Part shown: piece after piece, positions 25,443 to 34,658 of the stretch
Layout: each line of letters starts with the position of its first letter
Numbering within the stretch: the stretch's first letter is position 1
Assembly: GCA_027627225.1 (NCBI GenBank)
Contig: CM051029.1
Span: forward strand, 71,596,578 to 71,660,577
DNA length: 64,000 nucleotides
Source of the DNA: Congeria kusceri
Lineage: Eukaryota; Mollusca; Bivalvia; Myida; Dreissenidae
Direction of reading: 5' to 3'
Position numbers and translations under genes: made by a program
The notes under the pieces: model-generated
Told to the model about the DNA's origin: nothing
The model's database searches: none
What the model saw: the letters and a program-made list of their open reading frames with translations, nothing else

Positions 25443-25974
25443 TGTAACTGTCCGTAAGATTGAACCCCTTTTATCTGAATTCTTCATGTGCCCTTCCACA
25501 GGAGCGTGAGTCTGTAATATTGAACCCTCTTGTCTGAATTCTCTATGTGCCCTTCCACAGGAGCGTGAGTCCGTAATATTGAACCCTCTTGTCTGAATTC
25601 TCTATGTGCCCTTCCACAGGAGCGTGAGTCCGTAATATTGAACTCTCTTGTCTGAATTCTCTATGTGCCCTTCCACAGGAGCGCGAGTCCCTTATATTGA
25701 ACCCTCTTGTCTGAATTCTCTATGTGCCCTTCCACAGGAGCGTTTGTCCATAATATTGAACCCTCTTGTCTGAATTATCTATGTAACCTTCCAAAGGAGC
25801 GTGTGTCCGTAATATTGAACCCTCTTGTCTGAATTCTCTGTGTGCCCTTCCACAGGAGCGTGTGTCCGTAATATTGAACCCCTTTCATCTGAATACTCTA
25901 TGTGCCCTTCCACAGGAGCGTGTGCCCGTAATATTGAACCCTTTTATCTGAATTCTCTATGTGCCCTTGCACAG
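25443..25974 (+). repeat. 59-bp tandem array of 3' splice sites before exon A
   Basis: Nine tandem units with period 59 bp (one of 60). Each ends in a strong pyrimidine tract plus AG and the first bases of the exon: TGCCCTTCCACAG followed by GAGCG. The G of GAG is at 25502, 25561, 25620, 25679, 25738, 25797, 25856 and 25916; the genuine exon start is at 25975. One unit has AAAG in place of ACAG but keeps the AG. The rest of each unit (TCCGTAATATTGAACCCTCT and TGTCTGAATTCTCTATG) is intronic. Confidence 0.95.
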
Positions 25975-26159
25975 GAGCGTGTGCCCCAGTTCCTGGAGGA
26001 GCTGACAGACGAGGAGTTGAAGAAGGAGTCCAAAAACGAGGCCAAAATCGACGCCCTCTCCTCCATCATCAAGGCTCTCAAACAGCTCGTCAGGCGCCTG
26101 CCCAACCAGGAGGAGAAGACAAAAAGTCTCGAGATCTTCAGGCTTAAAATGATCCTCAG
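25975..26159 (+). CDS. USP9X / fat facets-like ubiquitin hydrolase, exon A
   Basis: Encodes 61 codons plus two bases, opening [20 protein letters not shown] and ending in IFRLKMILR. These match the conserved N-terminal helical-repeat (armadillo/HEAT-like) region of USP9X, where the same [14 protein letters not shown] and [10 protein letters not shown] blocks occur. USP9X removes ubiquitin from many substrates and acts in signalling, trafficking and polarity; this segment is scaffold, not the C19 catalytic domain. The exon begins in phase 0 after the last of a series of near-identical acceptors and ends in phase 2 before GTATGG. GC content and codon use are distinctly higher than in the flanks. 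Upstream exons were not found in the 25 kb to the left. Confidence 0.9.
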
Positions 26160-26300
26160 GTATGGCTCATTGCAGCTATGTACTTAGGTGAAAGTCTGGA
26201 TATTTTCAGGCTTAAAATGATCCTCCTGTAAGGCCCTTTGTATGTATGTACTTGTCTGATAGGAGATATTCAGGGTTAAAGTGATTCTCAGGTATGGCTC
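26131..26300 (+). repeat. threefold repeat of the exon A donor region (about 66 bp)
   Basis: The end of exon A with its donor (CAGGCTTAAAATGATCCTCAG, GTATGG at 26160) is followed by two diverged copies. The second is TTTTCAGGCTTAAAATGATC with a GTAAGG donor at 26228. The third is ATTCAGGGTTAAAGTGATTC with CTCAG and a GTATGG donor at 26292. The intronic phrase GTATGGCTCATTG is also shared by copies 1 and 3. Confidence 0.9.
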
Positions 26301-26419
26301 ATTGTTGCTAATCTATGCGTTTAGAGATTTACAGGCTACTAATTCTTGCTGAAATTGTATATAACTGACACATAATGTACTTAGGAATATCATGCTTACA
26401 GACTATATTCATACTTCAG

Positions 26420-26558
26420 ATTGCTGCAGATCTCCTCTTTCAATGGCAAGATGAACGCCCTCAATGAGGTGAACAAGGTGATGGCCAACGGGTCCTACCA
26501 CTCCAGCCGGCACTCCCAGTCAGAGGAGGATGAGTGGCTCACAGCTGAGAAAATGGCC
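26420..26558 (+). CDS. USP9X-like, exon B
   Basis: Completes the arginine codon split at the exon A junction and then encodes LLQISSFNGKMNALNEVNKV, a nearly invariant USP9X block, followed by a variable serine/histidine/glutamate-rich loop and EEDEWLTAEKMA. It begins after ATACTTCAG and ends in phase 0 before GTAAGT. With the two carried bases it gives 47 codons. The intron before it is 260 bp. The variable loop in the middle corresponds to a place where vertebrate USP9X and this protein differ, while the flanks are conserved, as expected of a translated gene. Confidence 0.92.
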
Positions 26559-26914
26559 GTAAGTCTGCGTGTTCAGTCTAATGTCACAAAAGACTTCATT
26601 ATGAAGCCTAACGCCATCTCTAAAAATGTTTTAACAAATATGCATGTTAAGGAAATGTTTTGAACTCAGTTATATTTCGTTTTCTCTTTTAAGGCAATTT
26701 GTCTAGCATTCGTAACACTATAAATTCTTCATGATACTTGTGATGCATTGAACAACTCAAAACATTTTCAGGAAAAAAAATATGGGATAATACATGCTTC
26801 TTTGTTCTGGGTGTTTCCTCATCCATATATCTCCATACAAAGTTTGCAAGCAAGTTGCCGTCTTTTATTTTCCTCTCCCATTCACCCTACCTCACCCTGT
26901 CTGTGTATGTACAG

Positions 26915-27067
26915 GAGTGGTTCCAGGAGAACGATGTTCTGTCCATCGTGCTGCGGGACAGCCTGCACCAGTCCCAGTATGTAGAGAAACTTGAGAAGAT
27001 ACTGAGATTCATGATCAAGGAGAAGGCCCTCTCACTGCAGAATCTGGACAAGCAGTGGGAGGCTCAG
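26915..27067 (+). CDS. USP9X-like, exon C
   Basis: 51 codons in phase 0 on both sides. It contains [20 protein letters not shown] and [18 protein letters not shown], both recognisable USP9X blocks with mostly conservative changes. Acceptor TGTATGTACAG, donor GTAGGC. The intron before it is 356 bp. The 3' half of the exon, with its donor, has a second copy 140 bp downstream. Confidence 0.92.
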
Positions 27068-27135
27068 GTAGGCACTGGGGTAGACCTCTGTTTGCGTGAC
27101 TAGTTACTTGGGTAAGTAATGTAAATTAATATTCT

Positions 27136-27219
27136 AAGATACTGAGATCCATGATCAAGGAGAAGGCTCACTCACTGCAGAACCTATACAAGCTGTGGGA
27201 GGTTCAGTAGGCACTTGGG
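27136..27219 (+). repeat. decayed copy of the 3' half of exon C
   Basis: From 27136 the sequence repeats the exon from AAGATACTGAGA through TGGGAGG.TCAG and on into the intron (TAGGCACTTGGG). Compared with exon C (26996-27080) it has several substitutions and has lost one G at the donor, so the copied frame ends in TAG exactly at the boundary. Offset 140 bp. The copy lies inside intron 3 and is not expected to be used. Confidence 0.88.
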
Positions 27220-27367
27220 TACACATCATTAAAGTGGGTATCTAGGCACCCCTAACGTTAAAAAGAAATTTTTGCAGCCTCTATATCTTATTTTAATAAA
27301 CAGTCAAATTTATGCATTATGGAAACAATGCCGCATTATGTTTTTTCTTCTCTTGTATATCTACAAG

Positions 27368-27605
27368 CCGGGCCCAGCTAGCTCATTTGGTAGAGTGCTG
27401 GCTCTCAATCCGGGGGTTTTGAGTTCGAGGCCCAGTCCAGCCACATAACTTATGTGGGCATTGGACATGAACTAATTTCTACCCCTATCTCTGATTCAAG
27501 TAGTGCAGTTGTCAGTTACTGGCATAAGTATGTGCACTTGGTACTGGGTAAACCCCTTAGATCGGCAAGGCTTGCCCAGGAAAAGTGTGAGTAGGTTAAC
27601 TGACA
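27368..27605 (+). mobile_element. tRNA-derived SINE in the intron
   Basis: A tRNA-like head with an A box (TAGCTCATTTGGTAGAG) and a B box (GAGTTCGAGGCCC) about 40 bases apart, followed by a body with TATGTGCACTTGGTACTGG and TAGATCGGCAAGGCTTGCCC, a wording I associate with bivalve SINEs. Same orientation as the gene. No target duplication was identified, so the right end is approximate. Confidence 0.75.
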
Positions 27606-27775
27606 GCCTTTATATAACTGAAATACTTTTAAATACGACACAAATTCCAAACAAACATGTATCTGCATATAAATGTCCTTTTTGTTCTGTAGTCATCTCA
27701 GAATCCATTAAAGGGAAGTTATTAAAAGGGTGTCAGTATTTCAGTGTTGATATTTGTCCAATGTGTGTATTTCAG

Positions 27776-27880
27776 TCAGGGAAGTCTGATGCGATAGTGA
27801 AGAACGTTCACGACCTGTTGGCCAAGCTAGCCTGGGATTTCTCTCCCGAGCAGCTGGACCACCTGTTTGAGTGCTTCCAG
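27776..27880 (+). CDS. USP9X-like, exon D
   Basis: 35 codons, phase 0 on both sides. Encodes SGKSDAIVKNVHDLLAKLAW and DFSPEQLDHLFECFQ. The block DAIVKNVHDLLAKLAWDFSPEQLDHLF is almost identical to that of vertebrate USP9X. Acceptor GTGTGTATTTCAG, donor GTTAGT. The intron before it is 708 bp and carries both the exon C relic and the SINE. Confidence 0.93.
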
Positions 27881-28599
27881 GTTAGTAGTAACAATCACTG
27901 GGCACTTTTTGTGCTTCAGAAGTCAGTTGTCTGAAGTGGATAAATGCTTTGCTGAGTGTGCACATAGAAAACGTATTTTGTTGATCTGTTTATTTGGTAT
28001 AGAGGTTTGTGTTGTTGTGTTTTTGATGGGTGCTCCTTTGGTTTTACTAAAGAGAAATCTAAAATTACTAAGTCAGGTTTTCTGTAACAACTAAGTTAAT
28101 GATAAACGTATTAATAAAGTATACATAGAGTTAAGGTAAAAAGATCCTAATGACTTCGGAAATACTCGCGAAATATCGGTTAACTTCGGCCCATTCGCTA
28201 CTAACAGTAAATCTAATCGATCTGATCCGAAACAGAAATTATTTTCGCGAAATAAACATTACTTTTCGAATGTTGAGTTATTTTCAATAAAATGTTTGAA
28301 ATAAATGCTTATTTGTCTTTAAAGATGAAAGTAAAAATGTAGTTTGAAGAAAAACAAGGTACTCTGATATTGTGAATACCTTCAAATGACGTCATTATTG
28401 GGAATTTCTGTTTACATTTAATGATGACATTTTCGCGATATTTTTGGTGTATTTCATTACCTTTAAGTTAAAATAGTTATAAATAAACGTCCAAGGATTA
28501 TTAGTATTATTGAACATAATTATCGTATATAAAAACATATCTGCGTAAAGGAGATACGTGCTCCTTGCTGTGAAATAACATTCATTCACACACAAAACT

Positions 28600-28912
28600 T
28601 GGAAAAATAGTCAGTCGAGAAGGGTGTAGAGCGGGACGTCGGGTGATCGAGTTTGGTGTTCTGTTGGATAATTTAAAATACTGTTCATTGTGTAAACTTG
28701 GGCCTGTTCCACTGAGGAATTTTGATGAGATCTACCGCTGTAAAAAACATCTGAAAATTATGTATCGGCGAAATGATGAGAATGGTCTAAGAGACACCTT
28801 TTTATCCAAAAACAGTGACATTTTACCAATAGTCACACGCTTCAAGAAGAGTCTTGATGAAGTTATCACACAGATTTGCCATTTTTGTGAAACTCTTGTT
28901 AACCCAATGTAA
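28600..28912 (+). pseudogene. possible Mutator-like transposase N-terminal fragment
   Basis: Inside the 2-kb intron between exons D and E. Around 28630-28730 the translation reads GRRVIEFGVLLDNLKYCSLC followed by KLGPVPL. I recall this from repetitive mollusc proteins that carry a Mutator-like transposase N-terminal domain with a CxxC. The downstream 60 codons stay open to a stop at 28912 but are not recognisable. No other transposase part was seen. Family assignment is tentative and from memory. Confidence 0.35.
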
Positions 28913-29935
28913 TGAAAATGTCCATTGATTTTTTTGAAACACACACTTATAAAAAATGTTTATTATTTTTCTGAATTTGGTAACCAAGGATATGTGAATT
29001 TGTATTTAAAAAAATGTTTACACAAAACAATATTTCTTTAACATTATGCAAAAGTAATTCATTTAATATCGATACTGCTAATAGATTATAATTAGAAGAG
29101 AAAAAAACATATTTTAACATAGAAGACAAATATTTGCTTTTTTACTTGTCTTATTTTTCATATTTTTTGTTTATAACATAGGGTTGCTTCAATCCAAATG
29201 TTATTCCTTGAGATTTTTGTGGTGAACCTATGTCAATTGATACATCTTTCCTCACAGATTAGGTTATATTATATTTTGGTATTACTGATTTTGTCATACT
29301 ATGAAATAAAAGTTTTTTACAAAAAAATGATGTTTGGCATATTTTTACTGTAATGAAATCTGTTGTTTTTTACCATTTGCTTAGCCAAATTTAATGTCAT
29401 AAGTATTGTTGGTCAACTTTAGTACTTATGTTTGTTATACTTTTTTATAAGATACACCTTTAACATATAAATTAAAGCTATTCAGGAATAAATAAAATAC
29501 ATTTGGACAATATGTCAGTCATTTTTGTATGTGTACCCCATCAGAATTTTAGGTTGAAGGTGAAAAATGGGGGGTTATAAGAAAAATCGCATTTTTGTCA
29601 AAACGTGTGGTTAGATTTTGTTTATATTTCACAGTTTAGTCTCATAATAGATTTAATGATCAAAGATACGAAGAAAGTCAAGGTCTGAAAAAAGTCCCAT
29701 TAGGGTCTTTCTACCTTAAAATCACCACTTTTTAAATCCGGAATCGAATATTGATAGTATATTTTGTTTAATTATTAAAAAGTATAAATTGCAGTCTAAT
29801 TTATCTTACTTGTATTATTTAAAATTCCAATAGTCACAAGCAAGATTCTTTCACTGGCAAATATTATGTAGAAAATATTCAATTTTTAAATGCTAGCCTC
29901 CACTGGTATGGTGAGAGTGTGTGTATCCCGTTTAG
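28913..29935. other. intron, nothing recognised
   Basis: AT-rich intronic sequence between the transposase-like fragment and exon E, without reading frames of note. Confidence 0.5.
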
Positions 29936-30034
29936 GTGAGCTGGGCCCATGCCTCCAAGATGCAGAGAGAGAAGTTGCTGGAGCTGATCAGACGCCTGGC
30001 GGAGGACGACAAGGAGGGCATCATGGCACACAAG
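29936..30034 (+). CDS. USP9X-like, exon E
   Basis: 33 codons, phase 0 on both sides. Encodes [20 protein letters not shown] and [13 protein letters not shown]. The [17 protein letters not shown] block is a hallmark of USP9X. Acceptor CCCGTTTAG, donor GTGGGT at 30035. The preceding intron (2055 bp) is the longest in the segment. The last 18 bases of the exon and the donor are the start of an 86-bp tandem repeat. Confidence 0.93.
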
Positions 30035-30470
30035 GTGGGTAACTTTGGTGTTCATAGAAACGTGGCGGAAAATGATTGGTTATGTTTTAATTGTCAATTG
30101 GGGGCATCATGGCACACAAGGTGGGTAACTTTGGTGTTCATAGAAACGTGGCGGGAAATGATTGGTTATGTTTTAATTGTCAATTGGGGGCATCATGGCA
30201 CACAAGGTGGGTAACTTTGGTGTTCATAGAAACGTGGCGGGAAATGATTGGTTATGTTTTAATTGTCAATTGGGGGCATCATGGCACACAAGGTGGGTAA
30301 CTTTGGTGTTCATAGAAACGTGGCAGGAAATGATTGGTTATGTTTTAATTGTCAATTGGGGGCATCATGGCACACAAGGTGGGTAACTTTGGTGTTCTTA
30401 GAAACGTGGCGGGAAATGATTGGTTATGTTTTAATTGTCAATTGGGGGCATCATTGCACACAATGAAACT
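30017..30470 (+). repeat. 86-bp tandem array of 5' splice sites after exon E
   Basis: Five full copies of an 86-bp unit, then a decayed start of a sixth. Each begins with the last 18 coding bases of exon E (GGCATCATGGCACACAAG) and the donor GTGGGTAAC. Donors fall at 30035, 30121, 30207, 30293 and 30379; the sixth position (30465) has CAATGAAAC and has lost the site. Copies are nearly identical, so the expansion is recent. Confidence 0.97.
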
Positions 30471-30788
30471 TTTGCTAGAATTATCTGTACACTTTCTGTT
30501 GTCTGAGTGAGGAAGAATTATTTATTGTTAGATTTTTTTGTTTTTTTTTGTTTAAGTAATTGTATGGAAAGGTGTCTGTTTCCTTATTCAAAATTGTATT
30601 TGCTGTGAATTATGTCAGTTTTTGTTTACAAGAACCTTTATACAAGATGTGCAATGAAGCTGTATGTGGAGTGAGGATTTGCAGAAAAAAAAAGCACAAT
30701 ACCAATTTCTTGCTGCCCCTTTTGCATCTAGTTCTTGTTGGAAGCCTTTACATAAAATGTTGCCACTGACTACTGTTGTTTACCGCAG

Positions 30789-30865
30789 GTCCTATGGTTG
30801 CTATGCAACCTGGCATTGGTAGCCCAAGTATTTTGTATCACTCATAGACATCTTTGTTGTCACAG
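30789..30865 (+). repeat. decoy acceptor copy before exon F (77-bp offset)
   Basis: TTTACCGCAG followed by GTCCTATGGTTGCTATGCAA at 30789 is a degenerate copy of the start of exon F (GTCCTAGGATTGCTATGGAA at 30866), 77 bp upstream. The coding similarity covers about 27 bases and the upstream GTTGT-CAG acceptor region is also similar. If this AG were used, the frame would hit TAG at the true exon start. Confidence 0.85.
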
Positions 30866-30973
30866 GTCCTAGGATTGCTATGGAACCTGGCCCACAGTGA
30901 GGAAATTCCCACGGAGATCATGGACCAGGCCCTCACAGCACACATCAAGATCCTCGACTACAGCTGCAGCCAG
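30866..30973 (+). CDS. USP9X-like, exon F (last one seen)
   Basis: 36 codons, phase 0 on both sides. Encodes [20 protein letters not shown] and [15 protein letters not shown], matching the USP9X blocks LLWNLAH and [12 protein letters not shown]. Acceptor TTGTTGTCACAG, donor GTAGCC at 30974. The six exons join to 789 nt with no stop and every phase matched, which argues that they are or were recently functional. The next conserved USP9X block was not found in the 33 kb downstream. Confidence 0.92.
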
Positions 30974-31328
30974 GTAGCCATCTCTCACTCGACCCTCATC
31001 TCTCAGTCGACCCTCAATGGGCTCTATCTCTGCTTTCTGCTTACTTTTCTGCGTGTCCTTACTGTAACTATAAAGTAAATTTTGCAATGTTGCACTTTTC
31101 CGTACATGCTCTGGGACACACTGGGACAATTGATTTTGCCATCCCTGTGGTGGGATGTATACACTATCCCCAGAATATCCCTGTCTCATACATGGCAACT
31201 TGTATGATTTCTGCTGGCCTGATTCTAAACAAAAGCATCGTATTCTACTGAATTAATACCCACAAACCCAAACCATCCCTGTTTCATACATGGCACCTTA
31301 TGTCATTATGACTACTGATTTATATTTG

Positions 31329-31370
31329 AGGCATGTCGTGGGAAAACCGGGCTTAATGCATGTGCGAAAA
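31329..31370. mobile_element. end fragment of the 46350-46597 MITE family
   Basis: AGGCATGTCGTGGGAAAACC and GGGCTTAATGCATGTGCG match the terminal repeat of the full-length MITE at 46350. Only one end is present. Confidence 0.65.
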
Positions 31371-32619
31371 TTTATAAGGCCATTGTCATAGCTACGACTG
31401 TAGGTACCTAATACGTACGGTATCTGTATCCAATGCTAAATTGAGAGTCAGATTCACCTGTGACGTACTTAGGGAAAACTAGGAGGAGTAGATCTTCTTA
31501 AATAATAGCGAAACAACGAGACTCAAATTACGATTGATTTCAAGGTTGACTATTGAACAATATATAAACTTGTAGGTAATACGAAATGTTGTTTTATGAA
31601 GTAAAGTATTTACAATATCATGCAATTTAAGATGTTTCTTAAAATCTAAAATATATGTTGTACGATTGTTATTGTGAAATCTTAAACCATACAGCTAGAA
31701 TGGTACTATAGCTATGTGTAATCATACACGTTTGAATTGCACTGAGCGAGCTGACGATCACTGGAATACAATATAGTGATACCAATGATACCAATGCCAT
31801 GCGTCAAGTCTAGAAGCCAATAGAAAACATTTAACAAACTGAAGGAATGAAACACGGAAATGGAAACTCAGCTACAGTCAACAACAAATGGCGACTAGAA
31901 ATCAAATACACGTATCATGCATTGTCAGTAATAATATTATGTCATGCATGTGTAGTCGTTTATGTAAGGTTTTCCTAATTGATAAACATAAAATTGCTGT
32001 GTTTTGTTGCCATGGCATAGTTTTTGCGTCATGTATGTGTGTATGCCATGAACATGTATATAAAGTTAGTTGACAATTATCTAAAGTTTGCGTCTTGCAA
32101 AGATGTATATACAGACATGGTGTTACGTTTCAATGGTAAAAGTTTTGTTGAATGTGTATAGAATTGCATTGTATAATGCTGTAGTTTTATACCATATTTC
32201 AGAGAGTTTTCATTGTTTTGCTGTATTCAATATTAAATGTGATATTAGATCGGTAAATAGTTGTCGGAGCCTTATATGCAAACTTACCGTGCAAAACGTA
32301 GCGTGCAGTATATAAAAATTTAGTTGTAATTTATACGCACGCTACTTATTGCACTGAACGATTGCACTGAATGGACACATTGCGATAGCGCTAAATTTGG
32401 AAACGACACAGATGTCAAGCATGTCAGACATCACATGTCTAGCAACTGCCCATTGGGATCGTCATTGTAGAAAAATGCGATGTGATTGGTAAATATGGTA
32501 TAAAAAACGTGTAGCACCCTTTGACCTCAATATGTTAATTATTTAATCTCACCTGCGGGCTTGTTAAATAACTAACATATTTTGATCCAAGTATACTACA
32601 AATATTGCATATAAAATTA

Positions 32620-32790
32620 CTGCATGCAATAACTTACTTTCATTTACCATTATATACGAGTTATTATATAACAAATCTGCATGCACTAACTTACATTCAT
32701 TTACCATTATATACGAGTTATTATATAACAAATCTGCATGCACTAACTTACATTCATTTACCATTATATACGAATTATTATATAACAAAT
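32620..32790 (+). repeat. 57-bp tandem repeat, three copies
   Basis: The unit CATTTACCATTATATACGAG followed by TTATTATATAACAAATCTGC and ATGCACTAACTTACATT repeats with a 57-bp period (32641, 32698, 32755), with near identity. 57 is divisible by three, so it gives repetitive open frames on both strands, but nothing suggests a gene. Confidence 0.9.
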
Positions 32791-34658
32791 CTGCCACTTT
32801 GTACACTGTTTATGTGTAGACCACATCGTTATTAAGATATTATCGTGAATAAATACTGATATCATCGTAACGTGATTGTGTTAGTTTGTTTACATAATTC
32901 AGAAACACAGTGAAAAGATCGTGAAATTACTCATTTAACTTCAGAATGTTTACCATTCTACCTATTAGTATTGGCAATATATAATGGACTCTTATTTCGG
33001 CCATGCCGATCTTGCTTGTTTCAGTTTTCGACAAACAGAAAGACTGGTATCGTATATGTCTTTCCTTTGAGATTTGTTTCGTCTTGGTGTGTCATCACGT
33101 TTCAAACACTTTCAAACAACGAAATAAGACCGATGTGTACGCGCCATAATACCAACAGGACACTTACAGTTCGTGTTATGTTGCCCATTATTTGCGTATT
33201 GGCATTTCACTTTATTATCGATTGTTAATTTACTTGCTCATTAAAAAGAACTCTTTAAAAACAATGATAGGTGTTGTTAAAAAATGATGACCTTGTATAA
33301 TAATTGATGTAATTGTTGAATAACATTATGTGTATCTTTCCCTTGTTGTTTAAAATCATGACATAAATACACATTAGGAGAAAAATTCACTATAGTTTCA
33401 AAAATACCATATACAACTAAATAGGTTGCAAAAATATAGTTGCTTGGGTCTCGGACACAATCTGTCTGGGTCTGGGCCCAGAATCCGACAATCTCAACAT
33501 GCAATTAATTCAAACATGTTTTCGAAATCACTTTGTTAGTTAATTATAAAATGCCTTCAAAACAACTATATTAAGACATTCAGAATGTTTTCTTTATTAG
33601 TCACTGTCCATTTTTCACCACGAAATCGCGGGCTTTTTGAGTCCATTTTGCTAAATGTCCATACCCAAATGCAACATTCCTGCAAATACAATGACTTCTA
33701 GTTCTATCTGCTCAGACTTGCAATTTCTAAAATTAACAGTATTCAGTAGTGTAAGAAATTAAGTGCTGTGCCACCATTTTTTGTTTTCTGATGCTAAGAG
33801 TTCCTCAAACTGTCCCGCCAGCTCGTTTGTAAGCCGAAACCCAGCATATATAGTTTACTTAAATAACCGTATACTTGGTTAGGGCCCTTAACCGTCGAAA
33901 CATTAACTGTTGACATTGTATACAGACGATGCATTACATCGACATATCTCGCCACTTGATGATCTCCAGACGTAAATAGTCATGCCTCTAGCACGCTCCA
34001 CCATCTGGCCAAATAGTTTGTCAAAGCTTCCTGTCGACTCGGATATCAATAGTTCAGCCTTCCGGATATTTAAATGCATTTGCTTATATTACATTCCATC
34101 GACGTATATGATCAACTCGAGAAAGTACGGATGTTTATAGTTAAACATTTTGTCGCATCGCTATGGCAAATCGAGCATGCACTAAGCACATGATTTAAAA
34201 CACCATACAGTATGATATTCAGAGTTAAGCAAGTGACGTCCGCGTATATCCGGGAAATGTTTTACGACTGTTTTTGTTAATAGTTTCATGGTAATTATAT
34301 ACGATAGGCAATCCGCCAAAAACGAAAATACAAAAAGTATGAGCAAAAGCAAAATACAACTTGGAAACAGTAGTAAAGACGCATTCTTATCGTTGATATT
34401 TTAAGCATTCCATTTTTCATTTGTTTATGCTACTATGCTATTATCTTTGAACATCCTGAACTACTTAAGTAAATCGTACAGAAAGACAATTAACTTGCGA
34501 ATACTATGTAGATACTGTCCCTCATCCGTCTATCGATCGTAATCAACACATTCAAAAACACATGAATTAACACTTGTGAGATTCAATTTATTGAAATCAA
34601 ACAATATATAATACATTAGTTGCAAATTGAATATATTATATTTTATCGATATAATATC

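Larger units (their letters stand above)
30974..34619. other. no gene seen; repeat relics
   Basis: Either the intron downstream of exon F or intergenic. Short frames only. It holds a MITE end fragment (31329-31370) and a 57-bp tandem repeat, listed separately. Confidence 0.45.

Noticed and set aside
29936..30466. Frames repeating [16 protein letters not shown]
   Set aside because: These are read-through of the 86-bp donor array into intron, not a repeat protein.
25443..30470. Regular 59-bp and 86-bp arrays as CRISPR
   Set aside because: Units are direct tandem copies with no unique spacers, and the genome is eukaryotic; they overlap splice boundaries instead.
30878..31198. Minus-strand 106-codon frame
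   Set aside because: Antisense to exon F and its intron, with no features of its own.
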